This document shows positions 10,945-22,876 of a stretch of 64,000 bases of DNA, in pieces; position 1 is the stretch's first letter; each line of letters begins with the position of its first letter. Source of the stretch: Solanum dulcamara (lineage: Eukaryota; Streptophyta; Magnoliopsida; Solanales; Solanaceae); contig NC_077238.1 in the NCBI RefSeq assembly GCF_947179165.1, positions 80,691,757-80,755,756 on the forward strand, in the 5' to 3' direction. Under the pieces are notes generated by a model, which saw only the letters and a program-made list of their open reading frames with translations, did not search any database and was not told the origin of the DNA. The translations under genes and the position numbers were made by a program.

Positions 10945-11365
10945 TTGAATTCAAAATCGCTGATTATTCACCGGTATGTGGAATTATTGAGTTCAAAAAT
11001 TGCGGATTATTCACCTGCATTTTGAACTATTGAGTTAAAAAATTGCTGATTATTCACCGCGATTTAGAACTATTGAGTTCAAAAATTGCTGATTATTCAC
11101 CGCGATTTAGAACTATTGAGTTCAAAAATTGCTGATTATTCACCGCGATTCAGAACTATTGAGTTAAAAAATTGCGGATTATTCACCTGCATTTAGAACT
11201 ATTGAGTTCAAAAGTTGCTGATTATTCACCGCGATTTAGAACTATTGAGTTCAAAATTGCTGATTATTCACCGCGATGTAGAACTATTGAGTTCAAAAAA
11301 TTGCTGATTATTCACCTGCATTTAGAACTATTGAGTTCAAAATTGCTGATTATTCACGAAGGAAT
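10945..11365 (+). repeat. Minisatellite, about 43-bp unit, in dynein light chain intron 1
   Basis: About nine head-to-tail copies of a unit containing gctgattattcaccgcgatt and agaactattgagttcaaaaa, with small variants (gcggattattcacctgcatt). Unit length varies by a few bases. It lies only in copy A; copy B begins to its right. Confidence 0.85.
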
Positions 11366-11399
11366 TTCGAAGTGAGAAAATAAGTAACTGAAATCATGA

Positions 11400-11660
11400 A
11401 TTAACCAATTGAATTAATGGATGAACATTGCTATTGCTGTATACTCTCTTTGTGTTTCTGCCATTCCATTTAGAACGATCGAGTTGAAATTTTCACAAAG
11501 GAATTTCGAAATGGGAAAAATAAGTAACTGAAATCATGAAATAACCAGTTGAATTAATGAATGGACATTGCTATTGCTGTATTACTCTCTCGCTCCCTGC
11601 CATTCCATTTAGAACTAGTGAGTTCAAGTTTGCTGATTATTCAGAACGGATGCTCGAAAT
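11400..11660 (+). repeat. Repeated blocks carrying copies of the exon 1 / donor-site junction
   Basis: The end of dynein exon 1 with its splice donor (gacattgctattgctgtat, 10885-10904) recurs at about 11426 and 11564 with some flanking sequence (cattccatttagaac, aaatcatgaa). Exon 1's 3' end was therefore duplicated along with the intron repeats. Unit B starts inside the last of these blocks (about 25318). Confidence 0.7.
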
Positions 11661-14429
11661 GAGAAAATAAATAACTAAAATCATGAATTAATCAATTTAA
11701 TTAATGAATGCTTGAGTAGATTTGGAATCTCTCATGATTATTGTCTGTCTCTAAGTTAATTTCTCTAATTAGAGGTGGAAGCAGTGTATTTCCCGAACAA
11801 AGGAACATTGTAATGAAGATTCCATTTTTTTCGAGAAAATTTTGAGTAAAGCAGTTTTAAATATTTAATTTGTGAGTATAAGATAGAAATGTTCTCTATT
11901 TATTGTCTAAGTTTTATTTTTTGATTCAAGGAGCAAAAAGTGTATTTCTTGACCAAACCATGCCATGCATCTTTGCTTGATTGTCATGAAGGGTCCAGAA
12001 TTTTAAGTCTCTACACTGATAATCTGACATGGTTATTAACATTCCTATCTGTGTATATTTTAGGCATTTGAGTAGCATAGTGTAGAAAAGGATGTAGCAG
12101 AACAGATTAAGAAGGACTTCAACAAGAAGTATGACCCTACTTGGCATTGCATTGTTGGAAAAAACTTTGGTAAATATGCTTGGGTCTTTTGATCTTTCCA
12201 GCCTTTTCTTTTTCAAGTACAAAGGTGCTGCATTGGTTATATTGATTAACATTTGTAAAAGAAAACAAATTTCTCTTTATCTTATTAGAAATAGATACTT
12301 TAGAAGATAGTATGGTAAAATAGCTAAAGCTTAATTGTTTTCTTATTGTGACCTATTGCAATGATATGCAAATGTGCAATATATTTTGGAACTATGCAAA
12401 TCTAGCCTTCCGCAGTCTTTGTTTTGAATGCCAGGGCGGATTAGTACTTGTGCATATTGAATAACTTGTCAAAAGATCTTATTTTCGGCTATATTTTGAT
12501 CTTTGATGGTCCAAAAGAAAGGCTTAACAGGGGAGGGGTTTGGTTAGAAAAAATTGTGTTGAGGTTTTCACTTGTCCCGGTAGAATATGTGTAGGTTCAC
12601 TAGCATAAGGCTGTTACTTGACTACTTAATTAGAATTATGCTAGTACTTGTAACAAATTGGTATAACATGTGCTAACACATTCTCGAACTTTTGTTTCTT
12701 TCTACAAGAAAGAAAATGGCAATGGACACCATCAATCAAACGACTATGAAAAGTTAATGTGTTTCTTTTTGGAATTGGATGGCCAGTATATGGTTTTGTC
12801 GTCCCCAGTGATGTAAAAAACCTTTTGTACCCGATAGACTCTTAAATACATCAACGGCCAATATTACTAGGATTTCTACGACGTTGTCTACCTTGTTATG
12901 TGCTTGTTTTCTTGACAAACGTGCTAACACAAAATAAGCTGTCAATTGACCACCTCCGCAATTCCTCTTGTGAATACATGTACAATGGTGGAAATCTTGT
13001 TCCAAAGATTTTCTCTTAATCTACAAGCCTTGGGAGATGTTCTGCTTATGTGTGCACTTAAAGCATTTTTGAACTTCTGATTTTATCTCAAACTTATTTC
13101 TTCAGATCTCCCAAGTTAATTCAACTATTTCTGTTTTATCTGTTTTATGATCCGTTACAGTAAATCTGATAGGTAAAACTCCTATATGCTACTCTAGGCA
13201 AAGCCTGCATTGCCATTTATAAAGATGGAACTTAAGTTTATTGCTATGAAATTTTACCATTGTTAGTCTAATCTTTTCGGCGATCAATGGTTTTTGTAAT
13301 TAGCAGTGGTCTTGTGAGATGCCTTAAAAAGGATTACGTGTAGAGTATTATCTAAATGCCTAATTGGTCACATATGAAAATCAATGTGCTTGCGATGCAA
13401 ATCAATGTCTGATGAAGTGGGTTAGAAGTTGATCATTTCTAAATGAAGTTAGAAGTTGATCATGTCTTATAAGAGCTCTCTATTTTTTATTTATTTTTTA
13501 ACAGGAAGAGCTCTCTGTTTTAGTGATCCATTTTTGTGTAATTCATCAAATCTATCTACTTATGCGTTTCCCTTCCGTTTGAGGTATATTTACCAGAGAA
13601 TCAGCGTCTGCAACTAACAGTAGTATCTATTTATCTTTACATAGGACTGATCCTTTAATAGTTTGATAGAGTGTTCATTCTTTGTCAGTGTAAGGTTTCA
13701 ATTGTCAATGTATACTTAAGCCTCTTTCGGTCACTTCAGTAAATCATTTGTACTTCTCCATTGTGTAACTTGTGCTACTTATCACATTTTTGGGTACCTA
13801 TAGAAAGAAAGGGATTTCCATGATGGCTTGCAATGGAGATCAGACTGTTTTCTAGTTTTTTTATAGGTTACTTACCCTTGGTATCAAACAATATGAAGGC
13901 TGGCGCTAGTTGCAATACAGCCAAAAGCTATAGGCAGTGTCTTGGAGAGTAAGAAGCGGAAAAAGGCGACAAGGGCTTGCTTCACCAAAGCGACAAGCGT
14001 GAAGTGAAGCACGATATTTTTTCAACTGAAGCGCAATTTCATACAAAAATAAAAAATACTAAATTTTCTTTTAAAAAAAGAAGCTGGATCCCTTTTTTGG
14101 CTTGACTCCATTGAATAAAAATACAATCACAACAAATTAAAAAGCAGAATAGACAAAACAATTACAAAGGTTGCTACTATGTCGTCAATTGTTTATTTCC
14201 TTCTCTCCTTTGTAATATTGACACATTATAGAGTTTGTTGAGGACGGAAAGTCTTGTTGTTCATTATGCTTTTCGAATATTTGTTTGCTTTGAAAATGAA
14301 AGATTGACTTAAATTTATGATGCATCAATGGATCATGATATTTTTGTGTTTTACCTTTTCCTGTGTAGGAACCACCTTGTATACTTGTATTTGGATTCAA
14401 AAGTTGTGCTCCTATTCAAATCTGGTTGA

Positions 14430-15314
14430 GCTCGGTGGTGACATTGATGGGGATGTTACAATGTTTGAAAATTCCCATCTACAAAGATCTAGTGGAAAAT
14501 TCACATACATGTACATTTTCTCTTACCTTCTGAAGCATTTTTGATTCATTCTTCCCTTGCTTCTTGCTAAATCTAGTGGGAGAGAAAATATGACTTTAAT
14601 GAATGGTATGAAAGGAAAAGAGTGAAGTGGGATGTGTTTTTATAGAATTATTATATCTTTGGTGTTTATGTTACCCCAATAAATATTGTTACAGTGTGAA
14701 TATAGTTTACCCAACTACATTGTTAAATATGTGTTCAATTGACACAATTTGACTATAGGTTAGGTGTTCAAATGGTTATTGACTTAGTTTAGGTGGTTCG
14801 ATCAGACAAGTTTTACGGGGCTATTTATGAATTTGGCCTATTATTTGACTCCAACTTCATATAGTTAAATTTTTACTTGAACAGTTGAAATGTGCTCTCT
14901 TATTGGCTCATTCTTGTTTGAATATTACTTCATTTAAAGCTCAAAGATTAATAATGATCTTTGAACTGTGGGATAAATACATGACCAATGACACAACAAA
15001 ATGTGTGCTCACCAAAACAGATAGCAACAGTGACTTGCCCCTATCACTTGGAGGCTAGAAAATAAGTTATTATTATCAAATTGTCCCTTTTTGTGATAAA
15101 AACTCCTTGAAAAAGAGATACTTTAGATATCTTAAAAATGCACTAGAAAGTACGAATAATAGACTTCAAACTAAGTAACTTAGACGGGTGGTAATAAAAT
15201 TTCTAAATCCAAACTCAAGAAGATCAAATCCTGAATCAGCTTGCAACACTAGTACTATAAAAGGAACAGGACACAATAGTCGAAACTAAATTTTGCTTTT
15301 ATAAAACTAGAAGG
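14430..15314. other. Intergenic stretch between dynein LC-A and FLZ-A
   Basis: No gene. It is paralleled by 28406-29312 in unit B with small indels. It contains the 3' ends of two converging genes. Confidence 0.5.
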
Positions 15315-15909
15315 CTAAAAAAACATCGGACTAAAGCATGATGTTGAATTCTTTGAAGATGAAGAAGCTTTCAGATGTGCCTGTTTTTTCTTTGTGTTTG
15401 TAGCTTCTTGTTCATCCAAAGACATTTGCTTGCTCCTGCAATCCACGCTACAAAATGGCCTATCACCCCTGTCCATTTAAGTATATATCATTAGAACAAA
15501 AGATCAACTCATCATAACAATGATTATAAACTTTAACTTAATTTATAGGGTTAATAACATTTTTAGTCCCTCAGTTGTCAATAACTAAGCATATTTAATC
15601 TTCAATTTAAATTTTTCATAACAAAAAATACACTATCAAATGTGCAAGTCAAAGTGACGATAAAGGAAAAAAGTGAAAAAATTAAATACAGGTTTATGCT
15701 TACATGTACATGTAGATATCTTGATCAGGTAATAACTTTTTCTTGCAGAATAAACAGAACTCAAGAAACCCACAAGTAGGTTTCTTTTCGGCTATAATAT
15801 TTGATGAAAGGGGTTTGATAGGGATAGGGGCTTCGTTAACAATCGGTGGGAAAGTACTGCCAACATCTTCATCGCTTTCAAGTATTATACTTAGTCCTTT
15901 CTTGCTCAT
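15315..15909 (-). CDS. FLZ-type zinc finger protein, copy A
   Basis: Two exons on the minus strand: 15704-15909 and 15315-15468. Joined across a GT..AG intron, they give 119 residues. The protein starts MSKKGLSIILESDEDVGSTF and carries one FLZ domain in its C-terminal half: FLEFCLFCKKKLLPDQDIYM on exon 1, continued by GDRPFCSVDCRSKQM on exon 2. The CxxC...CxxxC zinc ligands and the DIYMY..GD..FCS..CR signature are complete. FLZ proteins are plant-specific adaptors that bind SnRK1 kinase and scaffold energy/stress signalling in nucleus and cytosol. The tail is Ser/Lys-rich and ends SCFSPMFF. The gene is open and all splice sites are canonical. The intron, in the middle of the FLZ domain, is at the family's usual place. 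Confidence 0.85.
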
Positions 15910-17807
15910 GTTTTTTTATGTTTCTCTCTGAATACCTCTAAGCCTAAAGGAGGGGAATATTTATACACACAAATCAGTGTAGTTTAAGGACATAGAGTTA
16001 TTAGCAATTAGATTTTATCCAAATATAACAGTTTTGAATCAGATTCTATTTAAATCACAAAATATTTATTTTTGAATAGAGTAAATTAAATAAATTGAGG
16101 CGGTCAAAGTCAAAATCATAAAATTGAAACCGCGAATCTGATCTCACTTATAGTTATATTCATCCTTATTCTTATCTTTTTACTCTTGCTTTGTCGTCTT
16201 CTTTCCCAAATATGATCTACTTGTAGTTAGATTTTTATCCGTTCTCATCTTTTTACTCTTTTTTTGTTGTCTTCTTTTCCTCGCTTCACTGCTTAGGGGG
16301 GAAGTTAGGTGATAAATAATTACTGTGGCACTTATTTATTCATTTTAACTTCTTTTTTTATAATCAAGAAATCTTGAAGAATCAGCTAAAGCATAATTGA
16401 AATGTATAATGTAGATTGGGTATATATCTTTATTTTTTTCTACTAAAATATCATGCTTTTGTTTGCTGCTACGCTTTTATCGCTGAAATAAAATTGTGAG
16501 TAAATCATCAATTTAATTTCTATTAATGTTCCTTATTAAATCACCTGCATTTAAGACCTACTTTCATAACCTTTTTATAGACACTTAGTATACAAACTAT
16601 TCTACAAGTAGGAGCACCTTGACCTGTGGGAGTAATATCCAATTTATATCATCTTTTATATATAATAATAATTATTCATTAGTTTTGTTTTTGAACTTCT
16701 CATTTAATGAGATTCAAATTTCAAATGTATATCAATAGCAAACTTGGAAATTACATAGTTTTTTTCAAAATATTAAAGATAAAAAATCTAAGTTCTCAAA
16801 AGAAGAAAACAAAATATACTTTTTTCTAGTTTCCCATTAGAAAAGTAAAATCCTCAAGAAGAAGATAAACATAATCCAAATCTGAAGTTGATAGAGGTAT
16901 CTATAGCGTATTAAGGAATTAGGTATATATATAGTAGTAACTAGTAAGAAATGACAGATCATCTTAAATCAAAGGATAAATATTATTTGTAAGATATAAA
17001 TTTGTTGTTAACTTAAGATTTTAAGTTAAGTTGTAAACTTTTTTTGGTTGTCATTGTGGTGTTCGATTGAACATGAAATTTTTATGAAAAAATAAAAGAT
17101 TTTTAAAACTTATAGTATAAAACAATTCATAGATATTTGTGTGACTATAAATTATTTTAACCAGTAAGATAAACTTTTAAAGTTGAACTATTTCTAAATA
17201 AAAAAGCATGACATTCCCCTAGCCTACTCGAGGCTAGGGGAAAGAAGAAGGGGTTTTTCTTTGCTGGCCTTTTCATCGAGAGATGCGGTTGTTCTTGTCT
17301 CTATGACTTTTTGCCTGAGCCTTAACATCAAAAAGTTCCAAACTCAAAACTAATTTACAAGCCAAATTACAACAAAGACAACATACCTAATGTGGTTCCA
17401 CAAATTGGGAACTTACAAGCCAAATTATGGTGTTAATTCCTTAACATCAAAACATTCAAAATTCAAACTAATTACAACAATAACAACATATCCAATGTGG
17501 TTCCACAAATGGGGATCTTACAAGCCAAATTACAGGGTTAAATAATCCGTAGCTAACATAAATTTCAGACAAGTCATCACTAATCTCTCATTAAATTGAA
17601 TTAGGGACCCAATTTGTGATGGAATAGTAAAGTCTTACTATCACAATGTTTCAAATTCAAGCTTACTTGCAACCCAAATTATGACAACTAATGGACACTG
17701 CTAACACAAATTGTAGCAGAGCTACTAATTTATTCTGGCTCTTTACTCAAGACTAGATTACTATTCCTTTCTTCTAAGTAACAGGAGCAACATTAATGAG
17801 AGGAAGT
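15910..17807. other. AT-rich intergenic DNA, FLZ-A upstream region and EH-A downstream region
   Basis: No reading frames beyond chance. It should contain the FLZ-A promoter on its left and the EH-A 3' flank on its right. A run of short near-repeats (acaagccaaattac, ccaatgtggttccacaaat) lies at about 17350-17700. The same region in unit B is 29835-31730. Confidence 0.5.
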
Positions 17808-18236
17808 TTAGAACTTTTGAATGAAGTCATAGATGTGCTTGGTAATCTCATCTGGCCTTTCTTGGTTGACAAACTGACCTGCACCTTCCAAAACCACAAC
17901 TTCTTCCAACAACGGAACATATTTCTTAAATCCGCCATTGTGTATGTACTCTTTAGCACCTAGCATATGATAAACCAAGTCAAATTCCCCAATGACAAAC
18001 TTCGTCGGAACTTTAACTTGAGCCCCTGTCCATGGTGCCGTGAGTTCCCAGTTTCTGCATTTCATAAGATAAAAACTTTAGGATATATGTACATTTAGGC
18101 AACTTCAAATGCCAAAAATGTCATTTTCTTGACTAAAGAGGACTTAGAGTTCAAGTAATTGGCAAAGGGACGAACACCTGCTAGCTTCCATGTATGAAGA
18201 AGTTGATCAAGATAGTTTAAAAGCAACTAATAACAT

Positions 18237-18356
18237 CTATGTTGCTCAGACTCTTTAAAAATGCTTCCGGATACATGTTGGATCCTCCAAAAACGGTGCA
18301 TTTTGGAGGATCCGGCACAAATGTGGCAATAATTTTGGAGAGTCTATACAACATAG
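18237..18356. mobile_element. Palindromic foldback MITE in EH-A intron 3
   Basis: About 120 bp, almost wholly self-complementary. It starts ctatgttgctcagactctt and ends agagtctatacaacatag, with a tggatcctccaaaa / ttttggaggatccggc core. The same element sits at the same intron position in all four EH copies, so it predates them. It is a very common Solanaceae repeat. A half copy is seen at about 19870-19940. Confidence 0.8.
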
Positions 18357-18555
18357 AATACACTAGTGTTCATGAACTTCACAATTTTCTTGGCTTCCTA
18401 GAAAACTTGATAATTTATATCGATCAATTTACTATGCGTCGATTACAAACTAGTTAGGTTATCTACCGTATTGATTCCGCTCCATTCCGGTTTGTTTAAT
18501 TGTAATAAGTTATAAGTAATGTGTCTTCTAAGGTAAATTAAGGGTTTTTTATTAG

Positions 18556-18818
18556 TCTGTTTGGTCAAACTTTCAAGATTTGTTTGTTTCAGGAAGTGCT
18601 TTCCCAAAAAGTACTTTTGGAGAGTAGCAGTTCATGTTTATCTAATCAATTTTAAAAACACTATTATCAAAATTAGAGCAGTAGTTTGTACTTGGCCAAG
18701 GTCCTAGAAACACATCCTTTTTTCCTAAAAGTTTAGCCGAACACCTCAACTCTCTAAAATAAGCACTTTAAAAGAAAATAAGAATTTTTGGCTTCCCAGG
18801 AAGTTAGCCAAACATGCT
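18556..18818. mobile_element. MITE with gtttggtcaaac / gttagccaaac ends in EH-A intron 3
   Basis: Inverted terminal sequences gtctgtttggtcaaactttc and (right end, reversed) agcatgtttggctaacttcc, with agtgctttcccaaaaagtac-like inner parts. Present at matching positions in the other EH copies (about 32468-32746, 41108-41415, 49345 onward, the last with its right end lost). Class uncertain. Confidence 0.5.
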
Positions 18819-20074
18819 ATAAAATCTCATATTTACTTCTACGCTAACATACAAGTCTCAAACTAGAACTAAAAGTCTCTTGACAAAGATCAAATCTAAT
18901 GCAATTATAAAAGAAACAACTAAAACCTTAATCCCAAATAGTCAAAACAATTGCGAACTATATAAGCATACAACTAACATGTCGAACAAATGCAATGAAA
19001 TTTACGATATCACAGAAGGCGAGGAACGCTTACATGGATAAAGCTCGGTTATAGTTAAGTGCACCAGTGAAACCACTCTGCTCAAACTTTCTGGCATAGT
19101 AATCCAACTCTTCCTCAGAAAGCCACGTTGAAAGGGCAATCGGAGCATCAGGGATAGCCTCAAGGGCTTTTCTTTTAGGAAAATAAAATGGTGCAGGATC
19201 GCGGTATGTCAAAATTTTCTTAAGAACTGACTTAGCACCAATTGGACCAAATTCAGCTTCAATATCTCCTTGTACCTGCAGATTAAGATCATAGTGAGCT
19301 TTCTGCTGCTGAAATTATCAATTAAAATTTACTCTCAAGAAACCTATGCCCTATCTAACAAGGTGGTCTACGACCATTAGATCACTAGAAAGAGGAACAA
19401 ACTCTATGTTACCGCTAAACGACAAACCTACTGGCGAATCTCAAATGGGTCATGACTTTTTAACAACAGAGGCGAAAACATACACTTTCAAGTCTAAGTG
19501 GGTAGACTAAGATGGAGTTTATTTTACAGTTGTTCCAAAGAATTCTTCAATGGTATCTATCATTTTCCAATCAAATCAATGAGATAATTTGTTGATCTAC
19601 TTTTGTTTTTCAGGTCATCTGTGCTCTGAAGACTTGATATTACCAATATAATTTTGTATATTGCCATTTTTGTGGTTTAGAAAAATATACAAGAGCAAGG
19701 TGGGCTATCAATTATCATACAATAAATCTTTCACTTTGATGGATATTTTGTCCAGACAAATGTAATTAGTCCTATCAAATTTTAAAAATCAAGAATGAGT
19801 CTGGCAGAATAGTAAAGTTGTTTACTTGTATGTCACAAGTTGAGGTGAGGATATGTAATTAAAAAATGGTGTTTAGCTATGATTCTTGGACTCTTCAAAT
19901 ACAGGTGCAACAATATTTCTAGTGAGTCCGAGCAACATAGATGTTTGGTATAAGCTCGTCTTACCATATCCAGTACTACTGGGGAACACTTTGTACATAT
20001 AGAACAAACTTTTTAGAGTCATTAGGATAGATGTGATATAGGCAGTCTATCCGAAATGCTAACATTAGTGGCTA

Positions 20075-20175
20075 TTTTCATGGCTCGAACCTTGGACCTA
20101 TAGGTCACATGGAGACAACTTGAGGTGTGCCCTTCCCTAAACCCTATTAAGGCAGGATGCTTTGTGCATCGAGCT
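20075..20175. mobile_element. Rearranged SINE remnant in EH-A intron 2
   Basis: A B-box region in reverse orientation (ctcgaaccttggacctatag) abuts a SINE tail-like part (gcccttccctaaaccctatt...gcatcgagctgtcc). The same fused structure is in EH-B intron 2 (about 33980-34080). Confidence 0.4.
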
Positions 20176-20868
20176 GTCCATTTTATATCAAGTTTTAGAG
20201 AACTTACTTCATGAAGGAGGAGGGGAGTATTGTCACATCAATAAGAGTTGTTGTCATGTGATGAGGCACGAGTCCAAGCTGTTCCACAAATGGAATATTG
20301 TAGCATGCTTGCAAGGTAAGACTTGTCTACAATAGACTCAATGTAGTCCAGCCAATCCCTAAATGGCCATGAGCTTCTTTGCTGGAAAATCACCTTGTAT
20401 ATATAACGTCAAATTTTCTTTCTTATGTATATATGGTAGATGATGAACCCCTTGGTGAAAATCCTACCTCCGCCACAACTTGAATCCTGTATGCAAGGAG
20501 ATTTTAATGCACTGTGCTGCTCTTTATTTCATGAGTGATTAATTTTTGTAAATGAAGTCATATTCAAGTCTTATTGAATTGTCCCCAGAAAACTTGTAAA
20601 ATACCCCTATCAAACACAAATTAAACAGATACAGAGACAAGAACAGAGAGAACCTGAAATCTGCAGATATAATAATCTTCCCCGTATAAAGCCTTTAGCC
20701 CCTCAACAGGATTCATCTGTGGGTTCCTTGGGGGAAATGGACACTCAAATTCACCAAGGCTTCAACTTTATCTGGCCGAAAAAGGCATAAATGCCAAGCA
20801 ATTAAGGCACCCCAGTCATATACAACAACAAACACCTTATCTTCATTAGGAGCAATGGCTTCAAGCAG

Positions 20869-21042
20869 GGTCAGAGCCACCTTATAGTGAGGGGGTTCAT
20901 CTTCGGCGAAAATTTATACTATTTACACATGGTTAAAATAATTTTTTATGTATATATAGTAGATGTCGAACCCCCTTCGGCTAGTTCATGTGTCTACTTT
21001 TTGAGATTTTGAACCCCCTGCTAAAAATTTTGGCTCCGCCAC
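20869..21042. mobile_element. Short insertion in EH-A exon 2 with 13-bp target duplication
   Basis: The exon sequence tggcttcaagcag occurs at 20856-20868 and again at 21043-21055, exactly flanking 174 bp absent from copies B, C and D. The insert starts ggtcagagccacc and ends tggctccgccac, giving partly complementary ends. It has no poly(A) tail. The target duplication length fits a SINE-like retroposon, but the class is unsure. Related old copies: about 3969-4205 and about 20395-20475. Confidence 0.8.
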
Positions 21043-21404
21043 TGGCTTCAAGCAGTGCTATAAGATCACCCATAAGGTGAGAGATACTAAACTTTGAAGG
21101 GTCGTTAATGGGTGGACCAGTAGTATCTCCATAACTTCTTAAGTCAGGCGCCACAGCACGGTAGCCGTGTTCAGCTATGTAGACCATTTGGTGGTGCCAT
21201 GAGTACCTGTTGCGAAAGATTGGGGGTTAAATATCATTGAACCAAGTCAAATAGAGACGAGGAAGATCGTCTGTTAACTATCATAGAACAAAAAGCAGAA
21301 AAAGTTTCACTGTGAATGAGAGAAGTTGTACAATATAAATAATCCCAATTGTAATCTTGTTATACAAATCTCAAGTAGTTCGAAATCCAACAAGAAGTAA
21401 AAAG

Positions 21405-21580
21405 GGAACCTCGGTGCAAAAAGCATCCCGTGTTCATGCAGGGTCCAGGGAAGGGCCGCACCCTGTGGGTTGTGATATAGACAAACCACCCTAATGCAAG
21501 CAATCATTAGTGGGTTGCTTCTACTGCTTGAACCTGTGACCTATAGGTCATATAGAAATAACTTTATCATTGCTCCAAGC
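21405..21580 (-). mobile_element. tRNA-derived SINE in EH-A intron 1
   Basis: On the minus strand it begins ttggagcaatgataaagtta (A-box region), then cacaggttcaagcagtagaa (B box), then a body ending ggacccTGCATGAACACGGG-like, a typical plant SINE tail. Copies at the same position in EH-C (about 43045-43215) and EH-D (about 51230-51405) show it is ancestral to the cluster. Confidence 0.6.
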
Positions 21581-22084
21581 CTCCCCTTCATAACCCTTCA
21601 AAAAGTGACTCCCCATATCTGTTGCGGAAGATAGTGAATTAACTAGCACACAATCAAAGCAAAGAGAGAACAAAAAAACAACATAAGGATTAACGAGATT
21701 TTGGGCAAGCCTAGTGAGAACTGGGAAGAATTGTACCGTAACTAACACATAGTCAAGGCAAAGAGAGAACAAAAAAATAACATAAGGATTGACAAGTTTC
21801 AGCATAGATTAGTGAGAAGAATTGTACAGTACGAAAAAATTCCAATTATAATTTTGTCATACAAACTACAAAGTTCAAGTAGCTCCACACATGTCATGGA
21901 AGATCGTGGATTAACTAGCACACGATCACACAATCAAAACAAATAGAGGGAAAAAATAACACAATAATTTAACGAGATCCGTTCAAGATTAGTCCTCATG
22001 GCAAAAGCAGAAAGAGTATTTCACTATGAATGACCAGACAATCTCTATTATAAATATCTCAAATAGTTCCCAAACCTACTAGAA

Positions 22085-22200
22085 AACAACAATATACCAA
22101 GTGTAATCCCATAAAGTGGGGTACTATATGCAGACTTTATCACTATCTCAATGTTAGAGAGGTTGTTTCCGACAGACCCTCGATTCACTAAAACTTACTA
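22085..22200 (-). mobile_element. Au-type SINE remnant in EH-A intron 1
   Basis: Segments gtgtaatcccataaagtggg and gttgtttccgacagaccctc are the reverse complement of the Au SINE family body. The counterparts in EH-B (about 36665-36770), the orphan exon region (about 46120-46210), EH-C (about 43605-43730) and EH-D (about 51785-51890) show one ancestral insertion. Confidence 0.55.
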
Positions 22201-22312
22201 GAAAATCTAACATAATTTAGGATTTACAAAATTCAAGATTGAAGCAAATTGTACCAGAGCTTAGGGAAGCCATTGATGAAGAGGATTGTTTGGCCTTGGC
22301 CTAATTCTGCTA

Positions 22313-22876
22313 TATTGTCTTCTCGATCGAGATTGGGTTAGCGAGGAAACAACAATGGATGTTCCTACGTACCACATTAATTCAATCACACAGTTAGTTG
22401 GACAAATGGAAGACCCCCAATTACAGGATCTAATCCTCCACGAAAAGTCAAAAATTTTGCATATTTTGACCAATTCAAGGTGAAAAATGGGGTTGCTCCC
22501 TCCGCACCTCAATCCTTATTTGAAGGTGAAAATAATAGATTATCTGTGTGAGACTGTTAAACCTAAACAGATACAAATCTTTCCAAAAGATGTGGTATTT
22601 GATGGAGAGCAGGAAATCCTTGAGTGGTCTGTTATCCTTAATTGGATGAAACAGTGGTTGGCTTGGCTTTCTTGGTATCATGCGCACCGGCACCGCTCCG
22701 TGGGCTTGCTAGTTTTCTCATTAATGAGACAAGTCTGGTCGAAAGAGGACGTCTCTGTCCCCTCACCTGACACCTACTTCTAGGCAAAAAGCCTCACTAG
22801 GCTGCTGACATTGCTAAATGTTCCGCCACGAAGCAAGCTTTCTCGAATACGACAAATGTGGAAGTGGCTAAAGAAG
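22313..22876 (+). other. Unrecognised coding-like block inside EH-A exon 1
   Basis: It sits between the split halves of EH-A exon 1, left of the solo LTR; the right part continues at 25003-25130. The plus strand has a 98-codon frame at 22487-22783 rich in Trp (EWSVILNWMKQWLAWLSW) and an open stretch before it (22360-22483). I do not recognise the protein. It may be a captured gene fragment or a piece of an older element into which the LTR inserted. It is absent from EH-B, C and D. Confidence 0.4.

Larger units (their letters stand above)
10706..14429 (+). pseudogene. Dynein light chain LC8-type, copy A (pseudogene)
   Basis: Three exons resemble plant LC8-family proteins: 10706-10898 (MSEDTKRTGFGAGTVVVKSS ... 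NEAVDIAIA), 12064-12169 (AFE, stop, [15 protein letters not shown] ... [11 protein letters not shown]) and 14369-14429 (... YLDSKVVLLFKSG-like end, TGA at 14427). LC8 is a dimeric hub protein of dynein-like and other complexes. Three lesions are visible. About 31 extra bases in exon 1 after the DDGR codons shift the frame. A TAG replaces the expected Lys codon in exon 2. Compared with copy B, about 22 bp at the start of exon 3 are missing, removing the SYVTHET codons. Intron 1 is filled with minisatellite, and intron 2 is about 2.2 kb. No functional protein is possible. Confidence 0.8.

Noticed and set aside
10945..11365. CRISPR-like regular repeats
   Set aside because: Repeats abut without unique spacers and the genome is a plant. 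It is a minisatellite.
11926..12252. A 108-codon minus-strand frame that is identical at 25673-25999
   Set aside because: It is antisense to dynein light chain exon 2 and its intron. Its conservation is explained by the duplication.
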